Shown piece after piece: positions 36,057 to 44,562 of a DNA stretch of 64,000 bases; position 1 is the stretch's first letter, and each line of letters begins with the position of its first letter. The stretch is taken from positions 372,001 through 436,000 of the forward strand of contig NZ_BMOU01000003.1 in assembly GCF_014647235.1 (NCBI RefSeq), given 5' to 3'. Both the position numbers and the translations under genes were made by a program. The stretch is from Haloarcula pellucida (GTDB lineage Archaea; Halobacteriota; Halobacteria; Halobacteriales; Haloarculaceae). The notes beneath the pieces were generated by a model. The model searched no databases, had not been told where the DNA came from, and was given only the letters and a program-made list of their open reading frames with translations.

Positions 36057-37234
36057 CGGTAGACGTCTCCGTCGATGATGTCCGCCACCCGCTGGCGGTC
36101 GAACAGCTGTTCTTCTTCGGGGATCTCGGGGTACGGCCCGCCATCTGATTTCGGCCACTCGCCGAACGTCTCGGGGTAGAACTGCTTCGCGCTCATCTCC
36201 AACTGGAAGAGGTTCAGAATCGGTCCCTGATAGCGTGCGCCCTGCGGGAAGACGCGGCCGTCCTGGACTGCGGTGACTTCTGAGGCGACGGAGTGTGACT
36301 CCAGCGTCGACCGGAGGTCAGTCATACTCACGTTCGGCTGCATCCCGCTGAGGTACAGAATCACGTCCGGGTCGGCCTCCAGTAGCGCCTCGAAGTCGAT
36401 GGTGGAGCCGGACTCGAACGAGCGTCCGAACGGGTCACGCGGGCCGAGCGGGCGTGTGTGTGCCGTCAGGAACCCCGGATTATCCACCCTGTACGCCCAT
36501 ATTTGCTTTTCGACGTCGGCGGCGGTGATCATCGCCACGGACGGCCGCTCACTCTCCGGCGGAAGGTCGGCCTCGATAGCTCCGATGACGTCTGCGTGGA
36601 TGCTGGCGAGGGCTTCGTACCGCGCCTCCTCTTGGAACACCTCGGCAACCGTCTCGAACTGCTCCCACAGCCCGTAGTACTCGTAGTCGCTGGCCCACTC
36701 GCCGGTCGGCTCCTGATGACGATCGCTCAGCGAGTTCCCGAACCACGGCGCGACGTTGTCGGTCACCTCTTCGATGTCGCCCATGTCCCACTGGTCGAGT
36801 TGGACGACCCACGCGGGGTCCGCGAGGTGGACGTCGCTCTCGAGTTCGTAGAGCTGCTCCTTGCTTGGCTTCCAAGACGCGTACGCATCTGCCCAGTCGA
36901 CCGAGATGCCGGGGAGTCGCTCGGTGAACTGCGCCCACGTCGCGTCGTAGTACGCCGGACCGTTGACTGCGTTGACGTCGTCGCCACGGCCGAGCGCGAA
37001 CGCCATTCCGGCGTGATGTGAGAGCCGGGTGAAAATTCGCTCGGGCACCTCCTCGAACTCGACGGTGCCGACTGGCGACATCGTCACCGAATAGCTCTCG
37101 TTCTCGGTCGGTGTCGACCGGGAATCCGATTGCCCGGTACACCCGGCAAGTGCCCCGCCAGTGATGACTGCCCCGCCGTACTTCACGTACTCTCGTCGCG
37201 TCGGTGCCTCGTGTTCCGTGGCGTCGTCTGCCAT
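36053..37234 (-). CDS. Iron/siderophore ABC substrate-binding lipoprotein 2
   Basis: A 393-residue paralogue: Tat motif APTRREYVKYGGAVITGGAL, lipobox Cys32. Motifs TRPLGPRDPFGRSF, LLEADPDVILYLSGMQ, GARYQGPILNLFQLEMSAKQ and the terminal EEEQLFDRQRVADIIDGD. First gene of a two-gene operon with binding protein 1. Two iron boxes lie 4 and 40 nt upstream of its ATG, so the promoter is very likely iron-repressed and the transcript leaderless. Confidence 0.92.
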   Translation of the reverse strand: MADDATEHEAPTRREYVKYGGAVITGGALAGCTGQSDSRSTPTENESYSVTMSPVGTVEFEEVPERIFTRLSHHAGMAFALGRGDDVNAVNGPAYYDATWAQFTERLPGISVDWADAYASWKPSKEQLYELESDVHLADPAWVVQLDQWDMGDIEEVTDNVAPWFGNSLSDRHQEPTGEWASDYEYYGLWEQFETVAEVFQEEARYEALASIHADVIGAIEADLPPESERPSVAMITAADVEKQIWAYRVDNPGFLTAHTRPLGPRDPFGRSFESGSTIDFEALLEADPDVILYLSGMQPNVSMTDLRSTLESHSVASEVTAVQDGRVFPQGARYQGPILNLFQLEMSAKQFYPETFGEWPKSDGGPYPEIPEEEQLFDRQRVADIIDGDVYR

Positions 37235-37238
37235 GCGT

Positions 37239-37254
37239 TTTAGGCCCGCCTAAA
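37239..37254. promoter_or_regulatory. Iron box, proximal (binding protein 2 promoter)
   Basis: Perfect palindrome TTTAGGC-cc-GCCTAAA, ending 4 nt before the start codon at 37234. Matches the consensus expected for DtxR/SirR/Idr-type metal-dependent repressors. Paired with the site centred 36 bp upstream. Confidence 0.85.
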
Positions 37255-37543
37255 GCAACATAGTGATTCCGGTTTTTAGGCCAGCCGAAAACCAATGTTC
37301 GGCGGACGGCCGCTTCGTCCGCGCGAGAGTGCCTCTGGTGGTGACTCGATCTCGCCGGCCTGTACGCCCCAGAGGGTCGCGTACATCACGCCGTGAGCGA
37401 AGTCGTTGATCGCGACGCCGCGAACCCACTGGAGCACCGCGCCGGCGACGACTGCCGTCGGTCTGGCTGGCTGGACGCACGTCGTCAGTCTCTGCTGGAC
37501 TGCTGCCGTTCGTCCGTGGATCGACGGTTCGCTCCTGTGACAT
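37250..37543 (-). pseudogene. Disrupted ORF coupled to the FecCD permease
   Basis: The ATG overlaps the permease stop (TGATG at 37541-37545), as expected for a coupled third gene, where a FecE ATPase would normally be. The first 31 codons (MSQERTVDPRTNGSSPAETD) look haloarchaeal. The continuing frame turns into Arg-rich nonsense, while another frame further down encodes LQWVRGVAINDFAHGVMYAT, which looks real. I read this as a frameshifted or internally deleted gene; no Walker motifs are present. Confidence 0.5.
37275..37290. promoter_or_regulatory. Iron box, distal (binding protein 2 promoter)
   Basis: TTTAGGC-ca-GCCGAAA, one mismatch in the outer arm. Centre is 36 bp from the proximal box, with the TATA region between them. 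Confidence 0.75.
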
Positions 37544-38673
37544 CAGATTTCGCCCATCTGCTCCTGCTTGCGCATCAGATAGAGGAAGTACGGGCCGCCG
37601 ACGAGTCCGGTGACGATGCCGACGGGAATCTGAGTGTCGGAGCCGACGATCACGGCCATGCTGAGTCGCGCGCCGACGTCGGCGGCGACCATCAGCGCGG
37701 GACCGGCGAACACACAGCCGACGACGAGTTTCTTGTAGTCGCTCCCGACGACGTTGCGCACCATGTGCGGGACGATGAGGCCGACGAAGCCGACGATGCC
37801 CGCGACGGCGATACTCGCAGCGGCCGCGAGCACTGCGACGCCCGAGAGGGCGAACCGGACCTTCTCGACGCTCATCCCGAGCGAACTGGCAGTCCGCTCG
37901 CCGAGCAGCAGGACGTTCAGCTGTCGAGAGCTGACGAGCGCGAGCAGCATTGCCACGGCAGTCCAGGGCAACGCCATCCGCACTTGTTTCCAATCTGTAC
38001 CTGTGAGCGAACCGGTGGTCCACGCTATCGCGGATTGGACGACGCCGATGTCGTCGGCAAAAAAGAATAAGGCCGTCTGGAGGCTCCCGAAGGCCGTCCC
38101 GACGATGACGCCTGCCAACACCAGCCGGACGGGCGAGGTGCCGTTCTTCCACGCGATGGCATACACGATCAGGAACGCGACCGCGCCACCGATGGAGGCG
38201 ATGAGCGGCAGGAACGCGGCCAGTCCCGAGAACACGACCAGCGTCAGCAGGATCATCAACCCCGCCCCGGAGGAGACGCCGAGAATGAACGGACTCGCGA
38301 GTTCGTTCCGGGTGACTGCCTGGAAGATCGCCCCTGAAACGGCGAGGTTCATCCCGACGAGCATCCCGACGAACACGCGCGGCAGCCGGATGTTCCAGAC
38401 GATGAGGCTCCGCTTGTTCATCTCGGGGATTTCCCCGCCGAGGAGCCACGCTTCCCAGGCTCGGATGTTGAGGACGACGTCCGGGTTGAACACGGCCTGC
38501 CACGCTTCAACGATACTCATCGAGAACGCGCCGAAGCTCACCTGAACGAGCCCGCCGCCGATCACGACCGCGAGACTGCCGACGATGAGCGTGAATAGCG
38601 AGCCGTCGAACCGCGAGAACCAGCGCTCGCGACGCGAGGTGGTCGAGGTGTCGGTGACTGATTCTCCGGCCAT
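37543..38673 (-). CDS. FecCD-family iron-siderophore ABC permease
   Basis: A 376-residue permease with about ten helices. FecCD signatures: RLPRVFVGMLVGMNLAVSGA, ELASPFILGVSSGAGLMILL, VRLVLAGVIVGTAF, GIVGFVGLIVPHMVRNVVG and VGIVTGLVGGPYFLYLM. Forms the channel for ferric siderophores and is probably a homodimer because no second permease is present. Starts 2 nt after the flavoprotein stop; fourth gene of the iron-boxed operon led by binding protein 4. Confidence 0.93.
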   Translation of the reverse strand: MAGESVTDTSTTSRRERWFSRFDGSLFTLIVGSLAVVIGGGLVQVSFGAFSMSIVEAWQAVFNPDVVLNIRAWEAWLLGGEIPEMNKRSLIVWNIRLPRVFVGMLVGMNLAVSGAIFQAVTRNELASPFILGVSSGAGLMILLTLVVFSGLAAFLPLIASIGGAVAFLIVYAIAWKNGTSPVRLVLAGVIVGTAFGSLQTALFFFADDIGVVQSAIAWTTGSLTGTDWKQVRMALPWTAVAMLLALVSSRQLNVLLLGERTASSLGMSVEKVRFALSGVAVLAAAASIAVAGIVGFVGLIVPHMVRNVVGSDYKKLVVGCVFAGPALMVAADVGARLSMAVIVGSDTQIPVGIVTGLVGGPYFLYLMRKQEQMGEI

Positions 38674-38675
38674 GG

Positions 38676-39605
38676 TCAGTTGCTCACCTCGCTCGGGTGG
38701 CGTTCGGCCTCGATCTCGCGCGCCGCATCGAGGATGAGGTCGTCGTCGACGTGGTCTAGCAGGCGCTTTTGTCCGCGCACGCCGCGCTGCTCGATTTCGT
38801 CGTCGGAGAGGTACGTCTCGAACGACCGGTCGATGTCCTGCTCGCGTAACTTGACGCGATGGTCCTCCTCTAAGTCGTGGTCGTCGGGGAGCTGCTCGTC
38901 GAACCAGTCGCGCCAGCGGTCACGGTCGCTCCACTCACCGTCGAGCGTGGACTCCTCTCGCATCCAGTCGTAGTGGTCGGCGACCGCCTCCGGGTAGCCG
39001 CGTTCCTCGCGGGCATCCGCGACGACGCGGAGCCCGACGCGTCCCCCGCGTCCGGCGGCCATGATTGCCTGTCTGTCGGCTTCCGCTGACGGTGAGGCGA
39101 CGTATAATCCGTCGACCGGAGTCGTGCCGTCGTGGTCTGCGTACTCGCTGTCGAAGGTCTCGTGTGTCTCCCCGTCGTGTTCGTATGCTTCGAACATCGC
39201 CGAACAGTCGTCGAGTCCGCGCATGTACTCGCCGTCGTAGCGGGTCGCGGCGACGACTCGCTGCGCGGAGACAGGGTCGCCCTCCTGGGGCTCGACGACG
39301 AACCCGTCGCCATCGACGGCCCGGTCGACCGACTCGACGAGGTCGGTGACGATCTCACAGCCCGCCTCCTCGGCGTGGTCGTGCATCAACTCGTACAACG
39401 TTTCGACGTCGATGCCCGCCGGAAAGCCGAGGTAGTTTTCGAGGTGCGCACACCGCTGGATCGAGGAACGCCCGCGGTCGAAGACGGCCGTGTCGAGGCC
39501 GTACCGGGCAGTGAAGACGCCTGCCGAGCAGCCTGCCGGGCCGCCGCCGATAACGACGACGTCGTGGTCGTGCCCGTGTGTCGCTTCGAGTTTCGTGCCG
39601 GTCAT
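38676..39605 (-). CDS. FAD-dependent oxidoreductase of the iron-uptake operon
   Basis: A 309-residue protein resembling the FAD half of thioredoxin reductases: VVVIGGGPAGCSAGVFTARY (GxGxxG at 20-25) and VDGLYVASPSAEADRQAIMA near 190-210. The redox CxxC and a second GxGxxG/A NADPH motif are missing. After residue about 230 there is a charged, helical tail (DHYDWMREE...DDEIEQRGVRGQKRLLDHVD). Sandwiched between binding protein 3 and the permease with 2-nt gaps. I infer a role in reducing or releasing iron from the imported siderophore. Confidence 0.8.
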   Translation of the reverse strand: MTGTKLEATHGHDHDVVVIGGGPAGCSAGVFTARYGLDTAVFDRGRSSIQRCAHLENYLGFPAGIDVETLYELMHDHAEEAGCEIVTDLVESVDRAVDGDGFVVEPQEGDPVSAQRVVAATRYDGEYMRGLDDCSAMFEAYEHDGETHETFDSEYADHDGTTPVDGLYVASPSAEADRQAIMAAGRGGRVGLRVVADAREERGYPEAVADHYDWMREESTLDGEWSDRDRWRDWFDEQLPDDHDLEEDHRVKLREQDIDRSFETYLSDDEIEQRGVRGQKRLLDHVDDDLILDAAREIEAERHPSEVSN

Positions 39606-39607
39606 GT

Positions 39608-40861
39608 TCAGATGTCGCCGTTGACGATGTCCGCCACCCGCTGGCGGTCGAACAGCTGGTCGTCTTCGGGAATCTCGGGATACGGTTCGCCGTCGACGTA
39701 CCCGGGCCATTCGCCGAACTGGTCCGGGTAGAGCTGTTTGGCCGTCATCTCAAGCTGGAACAAGTTCATGATCGGCCCCTGATAGCGTGCGCCCTGGGCG
39801 TACACCTCCCCGTTCTGGACCGCATTTATCTCCGATGCGACGGCGTCGTCTTCCAGTCCCGTACGGATGTCTGCGATGCTGTGGCTCGACGCCATCGTGA
39901 ACAGCACGAGGATTACGTCCGGGTCGGCGTCGAGCATCGCCTCGTAGTCGACCTGGGTCTGTGGCCCATCGAACTCGGTGTCGTCGAAGGCGTCGATGGC
40001 CCCAAGCGGCCGGGTGTGGGCGTTCAGGAACCCGTCGGCGTTCAGGTGGTACACCCAGAACGTGTCGTCCTCCCCCTTGAACGTGAACGCGACCGAGGGG
40101 CGTTCGCTTTCCGGCGGCAGTCCCGACTCGATCTCGGACCGTATCGACGAGTGGACCTCTCGGAGAGCACTCGCACGGTCACCGGCACGGAACACCTGTG
40201 CGACGCGCTCGTATATCTCCCACAGCGAGAAGTACTCGTAGTCCTCGGCCCATGCTTCAGGCGGGTCGCGCCGGCGGTCGCTGTAGTAGTTGTTGAACCA
40301 CGGCCCGATCTGGTTCCGGATCTCCGTCACGTCGTCCCGGTCGAGGTTCTCAAGGGTCGACGCGTACGCCGGGTCCGAGAGGTGCACGTCACTGTCGAGT
40401 TCGTAGAACCCCTCTTTGCCGAGGTTCCACGAGTCGTTCAGCCCCTCGTACTCGAAGCTGACACCGTCCAGCCGGTCGTAGAAGTGGTTCATCAGCGTCC
40501 CGTGGTAGGTCGGGTAGTAGATCGAGTTGATCGCGTCGGCCGCCCCGGATGCGATGGCCATATCCGCGCCGTACGGGAGCCCGGTGTAGACCGATTCCGG
40601 GACGGACTCGAACTCGACCGTACCCATCGGGGCCATCGACACCGAGTAGCCGTCGTCGACCGCAGCCTCGGTTGCGGTGTCGGTCGCCGTCTCAGTCTCG
40701 GTGGCAGTCGCGGTCGCTGTGTTCGTCGTTTCCGGCGTCGCTCCGGACTCGGACTGGCTCGAACACCCAGCGATCAGTCCACCGCCGATGACTGCGCCGC
40801 CGTACTTCGCGTACTCGCGCCGTGTCAGTTCTTCGGTCGTATTGGCGTTGTTGTCGCTCAT
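39608..40861 (-). CDS. Iron/siderophore ABC substrate-binding lipoprotein 3
   Basis: A 417-residue paralogue: Tat motif LTRREYAKYGGAVIGGGL, lipobox Cys33, a Thr/Ala-rich linker (TATATETETATDTATEAAVD), then the FecB-like fold with TRPLGAIDAFDDTEFDG, MLDADPDVILVLF, GARYQGPIMNLFQLEMTAKQ and EDDQLFDRQRVADIVNGD. Second gene of the operon; starts 2 nt after binding protein 4. Confidence 0.92.
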   Translation of the reverse strand: MSDNNANTTEELTRREYAKYGGAVIGGGLIAGCSSQSESGATPETTNTATATATETETATDTATEAAVDDGYSVSMAPMGTVEFESVPESVYTGLPYGADMAIASGAADAINSIYYPTYHGTLMNHFYDRLDGVSFEYEGLNDSWNLGKEGFYELDSDVHLSDPAYASTLENLDRDDVTEIRNQIGPWFNNYYSDRRRDPPEAWAEDYEYFSLWEIYERVAQVFRAGDRASALREVHSSIRSEIESGLPPESERPSVAFTFKGEDDTFWVYHLNADGFLNAHTRPLGAIDAFDDTEFDGPQTQVDYEAMLDADPDVILVLFTMASSHSIADIRTGLEDDAVASEINAVQNGEVYAQGARYQGPIMNLFQLEMTAKQLYPDQFGEWPGYVDGEPYPEIPEDDQLFDRQRVADIVNGDI

Positions 40862-40863
40862 GC

Positions 40864-42111
40864 TCAGAACTCTCCGTTGACGATGTTCGCGACGCGCTGG
40901 CGGTCGAACAGCTGGTCGTCTTCGGGAATCTCGGGATACGGTTCGCCGTTGATGTAGCCGGGCCATTCGCCGAACTGGTCCGGGTAGAGCTGTTTGGCCG
41001 TCATCTCAAGCTGGAAGAGATTCAGTATCGGTCCTTGTCGTCGCGCACCCTGGGCGTACACGCGGCCTTCCTGTACAGCCGTGATCTCACTGGCGACCTC
41101 GTCGTTCTCGAGTCGCTGCCGAATCTCGTCGAGGTTGAAGTGCCCTGTCATGGGCCCCAGGACGAGCAAGACCTCCGGATCCGCCTCCAGGAGCAGTTCG
41201 TAATCGAGCGTGATGTTCCGCCCGTCGTCGCCGTATGCCTCGCCGACGGCGTCTGCCAGCGCGTCCTCGGCACCCATCGGTCGGGTGTGGGCGGCGTAGT
41301 AGCCGGGGTAGTTCAGCTTGTACCCCCAGCCGCTGTCCTCGTCAGCCGAGAGCAAGACGAGCGCCGCGCTCGGCCGGTCGTACGTCGGCGGAACGTTCTC
41401 CTCGATAGTCTGACGCACCGAGTCGTGTATGGACGCGAGCGCCTCGTACCGTTCTTGCTCCTGGAAGACCTGCGCTATCTTGCCGAAGATCTCCCAGAGC
41501 GAGTAGTACTCGTACCTGTCAGTCCAGCCCTCCGGCGGTGTGCGGTTCGTGCCGCTGAGGGTGTTGCCGAACCACGGCGCGACGTTTTCGCCGATCTCCC
41601 GGACGTCGCCGTCGTCCCAGCCCTCACCCGTCGTCACCTTGGCCGGATCCGCGATGTGGACGTCGCTGTCGAGTTCGTACAGTTTCTCTTTCGTCGGGGG
41701 CCACGACGAGTACAGCCCCTCCCAGTCGACGGAGACGCCGTCGAGGTGGGCCACCAACTTCTCGTACAGCGCCTGGTGGTAGCCGGGGCCGTGCATGGCG
41801 TTGATGTGGTCCCCCCGCCCGAGTGCCAGCAGCATGTCTGCGTGGTGGCCGAGGATGGTGAAGATATCTTCTGGGACCGCATCGAACTCGACCTCGCCCA
41901 TCGGCGCCATCCGCACTGAATAGGAGTCGTCTTCGGTCGCGGTCTGGGAGGGTGTCGCGGTGCCGGTGCCCGTCTCCGACGACGTGGGCGCGCTCTCCGA
42001 ATTGGAGTCACTGGCACAGCCAGCCAGCAACCCGCCGCCGACGACTGCGCCGCCGTACTTCACGTACTCTCGTCGCGTCGGTGCCTCGGTCGCGTTGGAA
42101 TCGTCTGCCAT
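40864..42111 (-). CDS. Iron/siderophore ABC substrate-binding lipoprotein 4
   Basis: A 415-residue paralogue heading the operon binding protein 4 - binding protein 3 - FAD protein - FecCD permease. Tat motif APTRREYVKYGG, lipobox Cys32, then VPEDIFTILGHHADMLLALG, TRPMGAEDALADAVG, LLEADPEVLLVLG and GARRQGPILNLFQLEMTAKQ. Two iron boxes in the promoter with the proximal one 4 nt before the ATG. Binds a ferric complex at the cell surface. Confidence 0.93.
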   Translation of the reverse strand: MADDSNATEAPTRREYVKYGGAVVGGGLLAGCASDSNSESAPTSSETGTGTATPSQTATEDDSYSVRMAPMGEVEFDAVPEDIFTILGHHADMLLALGRGDHINAMHGPGYHQALYEKLVAHLDGVSVDWEGLYSSWPPTKEKLYELDSDVHIADPAKVTTGEGWDDGDVREIGENVAPWFGNTLSGTNRTPPEGWTDRYEYYSLWEIFGKIAQVFQEQERYEALASIHDSVRQTIEENVPPTYDRPSAALVLLSADEDSGWGYKLNYPGYYAAHTRPMGAEDALADAVGEAYGDDGRNITLDYELLLEADPEVLLVLGPMTGHFNLDEIRQRLENDEVASEITAVQEGRVYAQGARRQGPILNLFQLEMTAKQLYPDQFGEWPGYINGEPYPEIPEDDQLFDRQRVANIVNGEF

Positions 42112-42115
42112 ACGG

Positions 42116-42131
42116 TTTAGGCCTGCCTAAA
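42116..42131. promoter_or_regulatory. Iron box, proximal (binding protein 4 promoter)
   Basis: Perfect TTTAGGC-ct-GCCTAAA palindrome, 4 nt before the ATG at 42111 on the minus strand. A repressor bound here would cover the transcription start of a leaderless mRNA. Confidence 0.88.
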
Positions 42132-42151
42132 TATACAAAACAGTTCCGGAC

Positions 42152-42167
42152 TTTAGGCCAGCCAAAA
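42152..42167. promoter_or_regulatory. Iron box, distal (binding protein 4 promoter)
   Basis: TTTAGGC-ca-GCCAAAA; outer arm degenerate, inner arm perfect. Centre exactly 36 bp from the proximal box. The 20 bp between the arms includes TTTGTATA, the likely TATA box. Confidence 0.8.
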
Positions 42168-42170
42168 CCC

Positions 42171-43181
42171 TCAACGAGGGACTCCACAGCGTGGACACAT
42201 TGGCGGACCGCCCGCCGGCAGCGCGAGCCCGCAGTGCGGACACTCTCCCTCGTCGGGTGATAGCATCTCCTCGACCACGGCGTCGGTTCCCTCCCGAATC
42301 GATTCGATCGTGCCGACGCCCGTTGGAGGTGACTCGGAGTACTCGTCGGCCACCCGTCGCCGACAGAATCGCACGCGGTCGGTCAGGAAAGACGGCGTCT
42401 CGCCGCCCTCGGCGTCGGTGTCGTCGAGAGCAGGAGTCGACTCAATCTCGACGTCCGACGCTGTGAGCACTCCGAGTGCCTCGGCCGCCCGTCCCCGAAC
42501 GTACGGGCTCTCGTCGGTCAGTCGCTCACGGAGCATGTCCTCGGCGTCGGCCAGCTTCGCCGGGTGTGCACAGCCGACGACCACCAGCGCCGTACAGAGG
42601 TGATACCGGACGAGTTTATTCTCGTCGTTGAGGTGCTCGGCCAGCGAGTCGACTTGGTGGCGAAGCCGATCCGGATCGCCGAGTGCGACGTACGCCAGCG
42701 CCTTCGCGAGTTTCTCTTTGACCTCAGGTTCGTCGAACGACAGCCCGATGCGGAGATCGGCCAGCGTTCCCGGGTCGGTAACCTCCGCAGGTGAGTCGAC
42801 CGCGACGTACCCCAGCGCCTCGGCACAGCGGGCTCGAACGTAGTAGAACTCCTCGTCGTCGGCTACCCGCTCGGCGAGTGCGTCACCGACGAGCAGGACG
42901 GTCGCAGGCTCGGACTGAGCCAGCGCGACGAACAGTTTCGCGGTCGTCAATCTGACAGCACGGTCCTCGTCGGTCAAGAACGTCGAAAGCGGACCAACGA
43001 GCTCTTCGAAGGAGCGTGACGGCTCCGCAGCGACAGCCCGAACCGCTTGCAGCGCACGCTTGCGAGTCTCAGCATCAGCCGCGCCGAGGCGGTCGAGACA
43101 CCCCACTGCCACCTCGTGCGCTCCTTCGTTGAGGAGTTCGGGTAGGTGGTCTGGCGCTGGCGGCTGGTCTGGGTCACTCAT
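42171..43181 (-). CDS. HEAT-repeat protein with C-terminal zinc ribbon
   Basis: A 336-residue protein built of about seven HEAT-like helical repeats (for example EDRAVRLTTAKLFVALAQSE, FYYVRARCAEALGYVAVDSP, ENKLVRYHLCTALVVVGCAH) and ending in a zinc ribbon CPHCGLALPAGGPPMCPRCG. A scaffold or adaptor by family. Upstream of binding protein 4 on the same strand; its stop is only 4 bp from the distal iron box. A deleted copy precedes binding protein 5, so the linkage to iron-uptake operons is repeated. ATG 43181 preferred over 43208. Confidence 0.8.
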   Translation of the reverse strand: MSDPDQPPAPDHLPELLNEGAHEVAVGCLDRLGAADAETRKRALQAVRAVAAEPSRSFEELVGPLSTFLTDEDRAVRLTTAKLFVALAQSEPATVLLVGDALAERVADDEEFYYVRARCAEALGYVAVDSPAEVTDPGTLADLRIGLSFDEPEVKEKLAKALAYVALGDPDRLRHQVDSLAEHLNDENKLVRYHLCTALVVVGCAHPAKLADAEDMLRERLTDESPYVRGRAAEALGVLTASDVEIESTPALDDTDAEGGETPSFLTDRVRFCRRRVADEYSESPPTGVGTIESIREGTDAVVEEMLSPDEGECPHCGLALPAGGPPMCPRCGVPR

Positions 43182-43683
43182 CGGTTTGGTTGCGTATGTG
43201 GATCGCATCCACTATCAGTCGCTTCAATCCGGTGGTTCCGACCTGGCTTGTGAACTCTCTCCTGAGCATCTGTCTCGACGAACGAGGATCGCTGTTCGTG
43301 CGTTCGTGACCGTCGCCGCCCACTTCGTCGTCAAAGCGACCCACGGCTACGGACCTACCGTCTCCGCCGTTCGTCCGAAGAAGGTGGTCACCGACTCGAA
43401 ACCGGAGTTGGCCGAAGACGATGAGCAGGACGAGTACAGAGGCGTTGAGTTTCGTGTTCGCGGTCTTGCTCTCTACGTCTGTCGCTCACGGAGTTCCTGT
43501 TGAAAGCTGGCGTTGACGGCGAGATCGACTACGCGCCCGTGTTGACCGCGGGTGAGTGTGTCGAAGTCGTCGTCTCGGCATTGATACCGTCTGACTGAGC
43601 GACGAATGCCCCGTTTGGGCTCGCCGATCGAGAGTGGCAACGCTCTGTAGGGGCACCAAAGTCAACACGATCTCCATGTCCGC
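43182..43683. other. Degenerate region next to IS remnant
   Basis: The plus strand has broken protein-like stretches in different frames (VTVAAHFVVKATHGYGPTVS near 43310-43370; EFLLKAGVDGEIDYAPVLTA near 43490-43550, ending 43578), suggesting a decayed gene of unknown family. The bases at about 43640-43684 may be an IS end. No intact gene. Confidence 0.4.
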
Positions 43684-44465
43684 TCAATTCCCTCGTCCCC
43701 GCTCCCTATTGGACTCATGGATGAAGCTGCGATCCCCCTCGGGCAGCCAAGTTCTCGCGTAGCCAGAGATACGTCTGGAGGTCCCAGTAGGCGTTCTCGT
43801 GGATCTCACACCCCTCACCACGTCCAGTGAGAACGCTGGGAAAGCAACACGACTTACGTGGTTAGTGACTGGCTCTGCCTGTTTCAGTACGGTCTGGTCA
43901 TCTGGGTCCGATTCCGCATTCTCGTCAACGTGTCTGCGGTTCTGTCGTTCTGGCTCTCGTGGAACAGCAACACCCGCATTCTGGGCGTTGATGAGGATCG
44001 TTCGCGCTGCTGTCTCGACCGTGTTCCGGAGATCAGCAGTGAAGCGGTGATGCCAACTGCGCCACAGGGTTGATTGGTTCGGCACCGACTCCAAGCCTAT
44101 CTGTTCGCAGAAATCGGGGTGTTGGGTGAGGTACTCGACGAGCGCGGTTGCGCGGTCCCAACCGTAGATTTCTTTCAGCAGGAACAGGCGAATCAGCGTC
44201 TCCATCTCGTAGCTCGTTGAACCTGCGTAGTGGTCGTGGGCATCAAACCGGACGTATGCGAGCGGTAACGAGTGGACGAATGATCGACTGCTTCGTGTTC
44301 GTCCCGCTTGAACCACGCTTCTGCGACGACGCGGACATCCGACTCTAGCGCCGGGAGCGAGGTGTGATCGAACAACGGCGTAGAACCGTACGCTGGCCAG
44401 TCGACGTACGACCGCTGGGCAATCTGTTGGAAGACAGCGCGGCGAGACTCGCGAACCGTAGTCAC
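43684..44465 (-). pseudogene. Decayed haloarchaeal IS transposase
   Basis: Minus-strand remnant with an intact N-terminus (MTTVRESRRAVFQQIAQRSY ...) that passes through several frames: EMETLIRLFLLKEIYGWDRA, HPDFCEQIGLESVPNQSTLW, RSWHHRFTADLRNTVETAAR, then SFIHESNRERG at the truncated end. The same family appears at 50921-51392, which continues past this point with a DDE-like AGIVAIDITEADPFTGDRTG. At least two frameshifts and the missing C-terminal half make it inactive. Confidence 0.8.
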
Positions 44466-44562
44466 TACCAGATACTGGCCGCGACACGCTCAAGAACCCC
44501 TCTAACTGTTGAGTATGAAACATCAGCAGAAGACATATACCACTACAATTGGGTGCAAAAAC

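Noticed and set aside
39578-40957. Plus-strand ORF of 459 codons over binding protein 3, and similar ones at 40822-41919 and 34572-35429
   Set aside because: All are reverse shadows of the paralogous binding-protein genes, and they resemble each other only because those genes do.
43060-43503. 147-codon plus-strand ORF overlapping the HEAT gene start
   Set aside because: The first part is antisense to the HEAT gene and the rest breaks between frames; treated as degenerate DNA.
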